Below, piece after piece: positions 17,774 to 28,977 of a stretch of DNA of 64,000 nucleotides. Positions within the stretch are counted from its first letter, which is position 1. Every line of letters begins with the position of its first letter. The stretch is from positions 1 to 64,000 of the forward strand of contig JADJPJ010000027.1 of assembly GCA_016713325.1 (NCBI GenBank), in the 5' to 3' direction. This DNA is from Candidatus Flexifilum affinis (GTDB taxonomy: Bacteria; Chloroflexota; Anaerolineae; Aggregatilineales; Phototrophicaceae). Under the pieces are notes generated by a model. The model saw nothing but the letters and a program-made list of their open reading frames with translations, ran no database searches and was not told the origin of the DNA. The position numbers and the translations under genes were made by a program.

Positions 17774-18873
17774 ACCGTATGCGCCTGCTGGTCTTCGTCT
17801 TTGTCGCCATCGCGCTGGTGCTGGTCCTGGCGGTAGCGGCTCGCGCCGCCATCACGCAGCAGAACCTGACCGGCGGCGTGATCGTCGTCCGCAGCTACGC
17901 GCTGAATGAAACCTATGCGGGCGATCTGGTGGTGGCATCCGGCGAAGTGATCGTTGGAGCCGAGGCGGAGGTGGCCGGTAACGCGTCATTTGTCGGTGAA
18001 AACGTCCGTTTCGCCGGGCAGGTCGAAGGCGATCTGACGATCCTGGCCCCACAGGTCAACCTCGCCGGCGCGCGCGTGGGCGGGCGGCTGCACATCCTGG
18101 CCGACCAGGTCATCGTGAACGCTCAGGTGAGCGGAGAGGCCTTCATCGAATCGGACACGCTGACGATCGTCGACGGCGCGACTTTTGCCTCTGACCCGGC
18201 GGTGTGCGCCGAGGATTTCACCGATGAACGGGCCTCCGGCGGTGTCGCCGACTGCCCGCCTCGCTCAGTCGATCCGTTCGCCAACCTGCGCGCCCTGCGC
18301 AGCGCGGTCAACGTCGAGGGGCCGGCGCTGATCCTGCCTTCGCTGCTGCCCGACGTCATTCTGCTGCTGCTTGTGCTGGCCACGCTGACGGCCTTCGCGC
18401 CGCTGGCGGTCACGCTCATTCCGGCCCGAGTCACGCGCGTGGCCCGCGCCATGCGCCGCCGCCCGGTCCAGTCGCTGCTCACTGGCGCGGGCGTCTTTGC
18501 GCTGATTGCCGGCCTGACAGGCGTGCAGATCGCCCTGCTCGGCACGATCTCGTTTGCCGGTCTGGTCGCGCTGCCGGTATATGCCGTCGCCGTGCTCGGG
18601 ACGGCCTTACTGATCGCGGTCGGGCTGGTTGCGCTGGCTCTGCTGATTGGGGTGCGTCTGACCGGAGCCGATCAGGACGGCGGACAGCCGCCGCTGGTCG
18701 CGGCTGCGGTGGGCGGGCTGATCGTCGCCGGATGCCTGCTGATCGTCGCCCTTCAACCACTAGGGCAGACGATCAGCATCGTGGCCTTCATCGCGCTGGC
18801 TATTCTTGGTGCAGGAGCGGCTCTTGGTACGCGGCTGGGGGCGTCGCCGTCGGGGTCGGCACGGCCGCGGTGA
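17770..18873 (+). CDS. Bactofilin-like polymer domain with membrane helices
   Basis: Protein of 367 residues starting at the ATG 17770, which overlaps the upstream stop. After a signal or anchor helix (MNRMRLLVFVFVAIALVLV), residues about 35-150 form a right-handed beta-helix-like stretch with repeating short strands (GDLVVASGEVIVGAEAEVAGNASF, then VEGDLTIL and VGGRLHIL), as in bactofilins (DUF583). The C-terminal half has four or more transmembrane helices. Bactofilins build cell-shape filaments; a membrane-fused form controlled by an ECF sigma factor suggests a role in the envelope. The last 74 bp overlap the convergent gene at 18800. Confidence 0.72.
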   Translation: MNRMRLLVFVFVAIALVLVLAVAARAAITQQNLTGGVIVVRSYALNETYAGDLVVASGEVIVGAEAEVAGNASFVGENVRFAGQVEGDLTILAPQVNLAGARVGGRLHILADQVIVNAQVSGEAFIESDTLTIVDGATFASDPAVCAEDFTDERASGGVADCPPRSVDPFANLRALRSAVNVEGPALILPSLLPDVILLLLVLATLTAFAPLAVTLIPARVTRVARAMRRRPVQSLLTGAGVFALIAGLTGVQIALLGTISFAGLVALPVYAVAVLGTALLIAVGLVALALLIGVRLTGADQDGGQPPLVAAAVGGLIVAGCLLIVALQPLGQTISIVAFIALAILGAGAALGTRLGASPSGSARPR

Positions 18874-20131
18874 ACCCGTACTGGCGACAGATTTCTTCGG
18901 GCAGCCGGCCTGTAGCGCACAGATCGCGCACGCCGTTGCCGTTCTCCTGATCCTCGAACAGAATGAACGAGTTGGTCTCCGTCCGAGCGGATTCCTCGGT
19001 GATGAACGGAATCTCGATCGGATAGTGCAGGATGGTTGGCGGCAGATTCTCCAGAAGGGCGAAGTCCTCTAGCTCCTGGGGCGAAAGCTGCCGCAGATAC
19101 CCTTCCCCGCAGATTCCGCGTTCGTCGACATCCCCCTCGATGCCCAGGCTCATCAGTTGACCGCACAATGGGAACACTGCGGCAAAGCCCGGCGGCACGA
19201 CAATCTGATTGGGCATGTCCGGAAAGGCGATGACCGCCCCGGAGATGGCAATGATCTCCATGGTGGTTCCCACCGGTTCGCCGGGCGGCAGCGTGCGCAG
19301 GATAGCTGTCGACGTGACGCGCATGCTGACGCCGTTGGCGCGCAGGTTGACCTCGACATCGCGCGGTCCCTGGACGAGCAGCACCGATGGCACCTCATCG
19401 CAGGTTACGCCCCCGATTCCGACCCGAAAATAGAATGTTTGCATGGGGGTGTAGGTGTATTTGGTGACAACCGGGAGCGGCGTGATATCGCCCTGGACAG
19501 CACTCAGCGGTACCCAGCCGGGCAGCGCACCATAGGCGGTGCGCACCCAGCCGCCCTCGCGGCTGATGGCATCCACCAGCAACGCCGTGCCCGCCGGGAT
19601 GCTGGCCAGGGTCTCCGTTTCGTACCAGCCGCCCTCTTCGGGAACGTTCAGCAGCGTCGTGGCCGCGGTGGTGGTGAAGGGGTAGGTCTCGTCGGGAATG
19701 GTGGTCAGTTCCGGATCCACCCCGCCTTCGACTTCCACCCCGCCGAGCAGGACGAAGATCACCCCCTGACCGGGAAGCGCGTCCGGCAGGTTGGCTTGCA
19801 GGTTGAGGAGGCTGAGTCCCCAGGTGTCGTCTTCCAGATCGAGCTCGCCGGTGCGAATGGCATTCACCGTCAGCAGGTCGATCCGATCATCCGTCTGGGT
19901 GAAGGTTTCCGGGGAGACGTCGACATTGAAGGACGCCTCGACAGAGTTGAAACCGTAGCAGGCGATGTTGCGCCCAAGGCCGGAGCAGTTCGGCGACAGC
20001 GCTGCCATCGCTTCATTGACCGCCCCCGGACAGACATCGCCGCGCTGCTGCGCCTGTACAAGGGTAAAGCCGATTGAGAAAACCAGGACCAACATTAGCA
20101 GGAAAGCAGGGATTCGACGTATCCACTTCAT
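18800..20131 (-). CDS. Secreted protein with SH3-like domain, function unknown
   Basis: Exported protein of 443 residues; the start is the ATG at 20131 (MKWIRRIPAFLLMLVLVF), with cleavage near VQAQQRG. Residues about 20-110 contain four Cys (DVCPGAVNE, SPNCSG, NIACYGFN). A bacterial SH3-like segment follows (TTLLNVPEEGGWYETETLASIPAGTALLVDAISREGGWVRTAYGALPGWV). A third part (VLLVQGPRDVEVNLRANGVSM) looks like a beta domain with repressed-charge character. The C-terminus is PTPTATPPA. Repeated cell-surface use of this layout is common in Chloroflexota. Its last codons lie inside the convergent bactofilin-like gene. Confidence 0.7.
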   Translation of the reverse strand: MKWIRRIPAFLLMLVLVFSIGFTLVQAQQRGDVCPGAVNEAMAALSPNCSGLGRNIACYGFNSVEASFNVDVSPETFTQTDDRIDLLTVNAIRTGELDLEDDTWGLSLLNLQANLPDALPGQGVIFVLLGGVEVEGGVDPELTTIPDETYPFTTTAATTLLNVPEEGGWYETETLASIPAGTALLVDAISREGGWVRTAYGALPGWVPLSAVQGDITPLPVVTKYTYTPMQTFYFRVGIGGVTCDEVPSVLLVQGPRDVEVNLRANGVSMRVTSTAILRTLPPGEPVGTTMEIIAISGAVIAFPDMPNQIVVPPGFAAVFPLCGQLMSLGIEGDVDERGICGEGYLRQLSPQELEDFALLENLPPTILHYPIEIPFITEESARTETNSFILFEDQENGNGVRDLCATGRLPEEICRQYGFTAAVPTPTATPPAAYQEPLLHQE

Positions 20132-20312
20132 GACTGTGCGCTGCTCTCTCAACAGTGCGCTGTTGAACAATCTTTCCGACAACCAGGTAGATACATGGCG
20201 GCAATGGGTCGGCGAAGCTAATAGTAATCATAGTACGGTTCAGAAAAAGCCGCTGGTGTCCACAGGATAGATTTGTTGTTAGAATCCGCTCACAGGAACA
20301 AGGTGAGATGCT
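20132..20312. other. Divergent promoter region
   Basis: AT-richer spacer between the divergent genes at 20131 and 20313. TAGAAT at 20280-20285 is a plausible -10 box for the plus-strand array, but the matching -35 (TGTCCA, 20257-20262) is weak. No other structure stands out. Confidence 0.35.
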
Positions 20313-22815
20313 ATGAGACGATGGATCGGGCGGCTGGCGCTGATCCTGCTGGTGCTGATGCGGGTCACGCTTGCCGGCGCACAGGATAATCAGACGACGA
20401 GTTCGACCGCTGTCAGCCTGACCGTGCAGGCCGGGTTTGCGACTTATTTCCGCGACTCGGAATGGCTGCCGGTGACGGTTCGGCTGAGCAACGAAGGCGA
20501 TGCCGTGAGCGGTCGGCTGGTCATCCGCCCGGAGACCAGCGCCGGGGTGCAGAATACGACCAGCACGCCGGTGTCGCTGGCCGCCGGCGCCCGCCAGATT
20601 GTGACGCTCTACATCAGCGCCCGCGCCGTATCCGGCCAGTTACGCGTCGAGCTGCTGGATGGCGACCGTGTGATCGCGCAGCAGAGCGCCCCCTTGCACG
20701 TCATCAGTCTGTATGATCCTCTCTACGTCGTGCTGACCGAATCGACCGTCGGCGCAATTGATTTGACCGGCGCCGATACCGGCGAAGCGGTGCAGGCCAA
20801 CATGTCACTGGACGAGATGCCCGACCGGGTGGCTGTGCTCGACGCGGTCGACGCCATCCTGGTTTCCGATGCCGACACCGGGCGTCTGAACAGCGGGCAG
20901 ATCCGCGCCCTGACCGATTGGGTGGCCTCTGGCGGGCATCTGATCGTCACCGGCGGCGCCAACTGGCAGGCGACCGCCGCCGGCCTGAGCGATTTGCTGC
21001 CGCTCGTGCCGGCCGACTCGCGCAGCGTGCCGGACCTGGGAGGGCTGGCCGATTGGCTGCGCGTCGACGATCTGCCGGCGGAAGCGAGTGTTGTGGCAAC
21101 CGGCGATGTCGTCGACGGCGCATCGGTGCTGGTGTCGCTGCAAGATGGCGACGAGACGCTGCCGCTGCTGGTGCGCCAGGGTTTTGGCGACGGCGTGGTC
21201 GACTATCTGGCGGCGGACCCGAATAGCGCCCCGATGCGCGGCTGGACCAGCTTCAGCCTGCTGTGGACAACGCTGCTGACCACTGTCGAGCCGCTCCCCG
21301 GCTGGGGCGGCGGCTTCATCGGTTGGGAATCGGCGGCCGTCGCGTCTGAAATTCTGCCGGGTTTCGACCCGCTGCCGGACGTGCTGCCGCTGTTTGGCTT
21401 CCTGGCCCTGTATATCCTGCTGGTCGGCCCAGCCAACTACTTCCTGCTGTCACGCATCAACCAGCGCGAGTGGGCCTGGGTGACGATCCCGATCCTGATC
21501 CTGGTCTTCAGCGCGCTGGCCTACACGCTGGGCGCGAATCTGCGCGGCAACGAAGTGACGTTCAGCCGGTTGGCCGTGGTGCGCTCCTGGCCGGATGTCG
21601 AACAGGCGCGGGTCGATGCGCTCATCGGGCTGCTGTCGCCCAAGCGCGCCGCCTACAGCCTGGGCATCGACGAGAGCCAACTTCAGAACGCCACCTTCCG
21701 CCCCATCCCGCGGCCGCCGGTGGTGACCAGCCTGGTCACTCGCTCGCAGCAGGCCGACATCGACATGGTGCAGACGGACGCCTTCGAGGCCTAGGGCTTC
21801 AACGTCGATGCCAGCTTCGTCGCCGGTTTCAACGCCACCGGCGCGATCGCCAAGCCGGCAATCAGCGGCAGCGCCACCTTCAGTTATGACAGCATCGACG
21901 GCCCAGCAGATCGTGCGCGGATCGGTTCGCAACGACTCCGACCTTGTGCTGACCGAGCCGGTGATCCTGGTGCGCGGCACAGCGCTTCATTTTGAAGAGT
22001 CGATCGCCCCCGGCGCGCTGCGAGACTTCGAAATTATCCTGCCCGGCGAAGGGACAGCTTCGGCCGCACGGCGATCCTCGACGGCGACCAGCCCGTTCTT
22101 CTCGTCGCGCCTGGTCGGCAGTTCCGGCTCCAAGCAGACCGTGCTGGACATTCTGGGGTCGCGCCAGTATGACGCCGGCATCGCCCGGCGCACCCTGCGC
22201 GACCTGTCGACCGCGGAACAGGAACTACGGCGGCGGCAGTGGCTGCTGACCGCGATGATCGAGGATTATTTCGACGCCACCGGGCGAGGCGACCGCATCT
22301 ACCTGGCCGCCTGGGCCGACGCCATTCCGCTGGACACGGTGCTCACCGGCGCCAACTGGAACGCCGACGATCGCGCGCTCTATCTGATCGAACTGGAAGC
22401 GACCATCGAAACCCCAGGCGGTGAGGTCGTCATCCCGTCCGAGCGCTTCGTCTGGTCGCCGATGGAATCGCAGATCATGGGCGATGTCGCGCCGCTCAAC
22501 CTGACGTTGCAGCCCAGCGAGATGGCCGGGCTGCGCTTCGTGCCGCTGCCGGACGCTGTGCTGAGCGAGGTGAACGAGCTGATCGTGGAAGTCGACAACG
22601 TCAATGTCGGCGCGCGCGCATTCCCGGTCCAGCTCTGGGATTGGAACTCCCGCGAGTGGGAGAACGTCGATCTGATCAACGAGATGGTCGTGCTGAGCGA
22701 TCCGGCGCGCTTCCTGGGTCCGCAGAACACGGTGCAGATGCGGCTGATCGCTGACGACATCGCCGGATTCCTGCGCATCGGCCGGATCAGCGTGACAATG
22801 GTCGGGAGAATGTGA
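20313..22815 (+). pseudogene. Large membrane protein heading the ABC/MoxR array, interrupted
   Basis: Reads as one protein of about 830 residues in two pieces. The first (20313-21794) has a signal peptide (MRRWIGRLALILLVLMRV), an extracellular beta domain, a flavodoxin-like segment (DAILVSDADTGRLNSGQIRALTDWVASGGHLIVTGG) as in glutamine amidotransferase-like membrane proteins, and two helices (LFGFLALYILLVGPANYFLL and WVTIPILILVFSALAYTLG). It ends at a TAG (21792-21794), but protein-like sequence continues in frame (GFNVDASFVAGFNATGAIA). Near 21900 the frame shifts by one base to AQQIVRGSVRNDSD, which continues to 22815. An amber codon plus an indel would repair it. It probably works with the ABC transporter encoded directly downstream. 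Confidence 0.65.
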
Positions 22816-22870
22816 ACGCCGCGCCCGGTTCAGCAGGTAATATAGAGAGAGTTCTGGAGAGCGTCTGAGT

Positions 22871-23830
<960 letters not shown>

Positions 23831-23832
23831 TT

Positions 23833-26800
23833 ATGGGCATGGCGATGGGAGTGGTCGAAGGAGCGCTGGACGAACGATCGCCGCGCGAACGCCGGCTGAT
23901 GGACGCCGCCGGCATCCTGCAAGTCGGCGCGGTGGTCTACGGCATCTTCGCCGTGCTGCTGTTCCTGGGCGGCGCGCTTGCCGGGCTGGGTGTGCTGCGC
24001 GGCCTGCCGGAACTGGCGCGCGGCGCCCTGCTCTTCAACTATACGGGCGCGAGCGACACGGCTCTGGCCATTCTGATTCTGCTGTCGCTGGCGGCCACCA
24101 GCCTGCTGCTGGTGTGCATGGTGGCGATCCTGGCGCGCGAGGTGTGGGCGCTGCCCCTGATGGCGGCGTTGATCGTCGTGGCCATCGTCGGGCTGATCAC
24201 GCTGGGATTCCTGCCAGGACTGCTCGGCCTGATCCTGATCCTGGTCGCCGGACGGCTGCTGCTGACCGATGCGCGCGCCTTTCGCGTCAACCCGGTGATG
24301 CTCAAGGAACTCCGCGGCCGGATGCGCGGCTTCCGGGCCTTCGCCGTGCTGACCATTTATCTGGGCCTGATGGGCATCATCGCCCTGCTGCTGTACCTGA
24401 TCTACGGGTCGTTCACGCGCGGCACGGGGTCGGCAGCCGCCGGCGAAATCGGCCGTGTGCTGTTCTTCGGCATCGTCGGCATCGAACTGATCCTGATTCT
24501 GTTCATCGCGCCGGCCTTCACCGCCGGGGCGATCACCGGCGAGCGCGAACGCCAGACGTACGATCTGCTGCAAACCACCCTGCTGTCGAAGGCCACCTTC
24601 GTGATTGGCAAGCTGGAATCGGCGCTCGGCTATATCGTGCTGCTCCTGCTCAGCGGCATCCCGCTGCAAAGTCTGGCCTTTCTGTTTGGCGGCATCAGCG
24701 AGGCGGAGATCGCCATGTCGGTGCTGCTGCTGCTGGTGACGGCGGTGCTGCTCGGCACGGTCGGCATTTATTTCTCGGCGGCGCTGCCCCGGACGCTGAT
24801 CGCCAGCGCGCGCGCCTATGGCGTGGTGCTCGGCGTGATGTTCATCGCGCCCGTGGTCATCTCGATCGTCGTCAACATCCTCAACGACCTGCTCTTTACC
24901 CGCCAGGGAGCGCTGCCCTCGCCGCCGATGGAAGCGCTGCTGCGCTACATCGATCTGCTGCTCATCAGCATCAACCCCGCCGCGGCCGGCATCACCGCGC
25001 AGACGCTGCTCGTCAACCAGGACGTGCTGGCGTTCTACACCTACACCCTGCGCAGCGATGGCAGCACCATCCCGATGGTGTCGCCGTGGCTGCTGTTCAC
25101 CGTGATTTATCTCAGCACGTCGGCGGTGTTGATCGCGCTGACCATCCGTAAGGCCAATCAGGACACAGAAGACCTGAGCGTTGGCGCTGCGCCATTGTCC
25201 GGTCCCGGTATCGCCGGGGAAATGCCGGAACTCGATCCGCAGGAAAGGTTGGCAGGGGCGCTCCGGCGCTATGACCGCCGAAGCCGGATGCAGCGAACGG
25301 TCGCCTGGCTGCCTCGGGCGCTGCTGATCGCCCTGGCCATGGGCATCGGACTCGCGGTGGCGGCGCGAATGCGGCCGCTGCTGACCAATGGTCAGGTTGG
25401 CCTGATCGCGCTGGGCATGGCAGTTGGCGCGATTGTCCTCTGCCTGCTGGTCATCTGGCTGCGCCGCGCGCCGACGCAGACGCTGGCGCGCCGCCTTGAC
25501 CTCGACTTCGACCTGCGCGAACGCGTTTCCACCGCCCTGGCGCTGATCGCCGGGGAGATTCGCACCGTCGCCTGGCTGGCGGAACGGCAGATCGCCGACG
25601 CCGCCGACAAAGCCTCGACCGCTCTGGGACGGCTGGAAGAGCGCCTGCCGCTGCCCTTCCGCCTGCGCGACTGGCTGGCGGCGATCGCCCTGCTGGTTAC
25701 CCTGCTTGTCCTGCTCATCCTGCCTAACCCGGCGGCCGACGCTTTGGAGCGCAGCGGCGCGCTGGACTCGGCCATCGCCGAGGCCGGGCAGACTCTGGAA
25801 CAGATCGCCGAAGAGGTGGCGGCCGACCCGGCGCTGGATGCCGAAGAACGGCAGGCGCTGCTCGAAGAACTGCGCCGCCAGATCGAAGCGCTGGAGAACC
25901 CCGAGGTCAGCGCCGAAGAAGCGTTCGCCGCGCTGAGCGAGATGAGCGCCGAGCTTCAGGAGCAATCCGAGGGACTGGCCCAGAGTTCCGGCCAGACGCA
26001 GGAGACCCTGGAGCAGATGGCGGAGGCGCTGCGCGAGGCGACCGGCGGCGAAGCGGGTGAAAATGGCGAGACCGGCGACCCGGCCGGCGCAATGGAGCAG
26101 GTGACGCAGAACCTCGAAGAGATCTCCGAGCGGGCCGGCGCCATGACCCCCGAAGAGCAGCAGCGCGCCGCCCAGGCGCTTCAGGATGCCGCCGCCGCGC
26201 TCCAGCAGAGCAACCCGCAGGAGGCGTCGGCGCAGCAGGAACAGCAGTCGGCGGCCGAGGCCCTGCAAAATGCCGCCGAGGCCCTGAGGCGCGGCGACGT
26301 GCAGCAAATGCAGCAGGAGATGAGCGCGGCCAGCCAGCAGCTTCAGCAGAATGCCAATCAGGCGCAGCAGCAGAGCCAGAGCCGTCAGGAACTGAGCGAA
26401 GCGGCGCAGGAGGCGCGCGAGGCCGCGTCGGAGATCAGCCAGGCGCAGCAGCAAGCGCAGCAGGCCCAGCAGCAAGCCGCCCAGCAGGATGGCGGCCAGG
26501 AAGGCGAGCGCGGTATGCCTCAGCCGGGCGAGGCCGCCGCGGAACAGCAGGGGGGCCTGCAGACGCTGGGCGAGGGTTCGCAGGAGTCGCCCGACGGGCA
26601 GCTTTCCCAGACCGGCGCGCTGAGTGAGGCGCAGGTCCGCGGCCCGGGCCAGCAGGACAGCCAGCAGGATGCTCCGGGGGTGAGCGCCGGCGATGCCGCC
26701 GGCACGGCGGGCAGCGACACGGACCCGTCAGCGGCCGGGGCACAGACGACCGTTGGCCAGGACAACGACCCTGACGGGACGGGCGAGCGCGCCTTTGAAC

Positions 26801-27054
26801 CGGTCAACGTCCCGCGGCGCATCGGCGGGGCATTCGGCGACGGCACCATCATCCTGGAGGCTGATCCCAGCGACTCGCCGGTGCAGGAGGGTGATTTCGC
26901 CGAGAACCCGGAAGGCCAGGTGACCGTCGAATACGATCAGGTCTACGGCATCTACCGCGACGCCGCCGACCGCGCCCTGGACTCCGGCTATGTGCCGCTG
27001 ACCCTGCGCGATGTGGTGCGCGATTATTTCACGTCCCTGGAACCGAATAGGTAA
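23833..27054 (+). CDS. ABC-2 permease fused to a Gln/Ala-rich coiled-coil protein
   Basis: Single frame of 1073 residues with two parts. Residues 1 to about 440 are an ABC-2 permease with around ten helices, including LKELRGRMRGFRAFAVLTIYL and GERERQTYDLLQTTLL, typical of membrane subunits paired with NatA-like ATPases. From about 455 a new unit begins (ALRRYDRRSRMQRTVAWLPRALLIALAMG) with its own three helices, then 350 residues of helical, Gln/Ala-rich low complexity (EQMAEALREATGG, QQAQQAQQQAAQQ), and a C-terminal folded part ending DVVRDYFTSLEPNR. The second half resembles DUF4175-like proteins that elsewhere stand alone beside MoxR genes. No frame break is visible, so this is a real fusion or a lost stop codon. 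Confidence 0.8.
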   Translation: MGMAMGVVEGALDERSPRERRLMDAAGILQVGAVVYGIFAVLLFLGGALAGLGVLRGLPELARGALLFNYTGASDTALAILILLSLAATSLLLVCMVAILAREVWALPLMAALIVVAIVGLITLGFLPGLLGLILILVAGRLLLTDARAFRVNPVMLKELRGRMRGFRAFAVLTIYLGLMGIIALLLYLIYGSFTRGTGSAAAGEIGRVLFFGIVGIELILILFIAPAFTAGAITGERERQTYDLLQTTLLSKATFVIGKLESALGYIVLLLLSGIPLQSLAFLFGGISEAEIAMSVLLLLVTAVLLGTVGIYFSAALPRTLIASARAYGVVLGVMFIAPVVISIVVNILNDLLFTRQGALPSPPMEALLRYIDLLLISINPAAAGITAQTLLVNQDVLAFYTYTLRSDGSTIPMVSPWLLFTVIYLSTSAVLIALTIRKANQDTEDLSVGAAPLSGPGIAGEMPELDPQERLAGALRRYDRRSRMQRTVAWLPRALLIALAMGIGLAVAARMRPLLTNGQVGLIALGMAVGAIVLCLLVIWLRRAPTQTLARRLDLDFDLRERVSTALALIAGEIRTVAWLAERQIADAADKASTALGRLEERLPLPFRLRDWLAAIALLVTLLVLLILPNPAADALERSGALDSAIAEAGQTLEQIAEEVAADPALDAEERQALLEELRRQIEALENPEVSAEEAFAALSEMSAELQEQSEGLAQSSGQTQETLEQMAEALREATGGEAGENGETGDPAGAMEQVTQNLEEISERAGAMTPEEQQRAAQALQDAAAALQQSNPQEASAQQEQQSAAEALQNAAEALRRGDVQQMQQEMSAASQQLQQNANQAQQQSQSRQELSEAAQEAREAASEISQAQQQAQQAQQQAAQQDGGQEGERGMPQPGEAAAEQQGGLQTLGEGSQESPDGQLSQTGALSEAQVRGPGQQDSQQDAPGVSAGDAAGTAGSDTDPSAAGAQTTVGQDNDPDGTGERAFEPVNVPRRIGGAFGDGTIILEADPSDSPVQEGDFAENPEGQVTVEYDQVYGIYRDAADRALDSGYVPLTLRDVVRDYFTSLEPNR

Positions 27055-27069
27055 CCTGAAGAGGTAGCG

Positions 27070-28064
<995 letters not shown>

Positions 28065-28065
<1 letters not shown>

Positions 28066-28976
28066 TGCCCACATCCCCGCCGCTGTTCGACGAGACGACC
28101 CGCCGCAAGCTGGAACAGCTCACGCTGATGGCGTCGCGTGTCCGGTCCGGGGCGATCAAGGGGGAGCGCCGCTCCACCAAGCGCGGCACCAGCATCGAGT
28201 TCGCCGACTACCGCGACTATGCCCCCGGCGACGATCTGCGCCGCGTCGACTGGAACGTCTATGCCCGGCTGGATCGCCCGCTGACCAAGCTCTTTGAAGA
28301 CGAAGAAGATCTGGCCGTCCACCTGATCCTCGACGCCAGTGCCAGCATGGATTTCCCGCCGCGCGAAGGCGAGGGTGCCGATCCGGCCGCCCATAAATTC
28401 GACTATGCCCGCCGCCTGATCGCCGGGCTGGCCAGCATCGCGCTGACCACCAATGACCGGCTGACGATCAGCGCGCTCGGGTCGACCGGGGCGCACTTCG
28501 GACCGGCGCGCGGACGCGCTTACGGCGGTCGGCTGCTTCAGTTCGTCAACGAGGTCCGCGCCGGCGGACAGGTCGATCTCAACATCGCGCTCAAGACCTA
28601 CGCCACGCAGGCGCGCCGGCCCGGACTGTGCCTGATCGCCAGCGATCTCTTCTCACCGGCCGGCATCCTCGACGGGCTGAACGCGCTGGTTGGCCGGGGC
28701 TACGAGGTGGGTGTGCTGCACATCCTGTGCCCGGAGGAGGTCGAGCCGCCGCTGAGCGGCGATCTGCGTCTGATGGACAGCGAGTCGGGCGACTTTCAGG
28801 AGGTGACCGTCGACGGCGCGATGCGCGATCTGTATATGCGGCGCCTGGAAGACTGGCGCGAGACTCTGCGCAACGACTGTCAGAAGCGCGGGGCGCACTT
28901 CGTCTCGATCGTGACCAGTACGCCCTGGGAGAAGATCATCCTGTACGATCTGCGCCGGCTGGGGCTGGTGAGATAA
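28065..28976 (+). CDS. DUF58 domain protein
   Basis: Cytoplasmic DUF58 protein of 303 residues. The family hallmark FADYRDYAPGDDLRRVDWNVYARLDRPLTKLFEDE is complete, followed by a VWA-like fold with a degenerate metal site (LILDASASMDF keeps DxSxS). DUF58 proteins are partners of MoxR ATPases. Its start overlaps the MoxR stop and its stop is one base from the next start, so the three are likely co-translated. Confidence 0.93.
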
Positions 28977-28977
28977 C

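Noticed and set aside
25975..26560. Tandem DNA repeats
   Set aside because: The CAG-rich DNA encodes a Gln/Ala-rich coiled coil; no exact repeated unit is seen.
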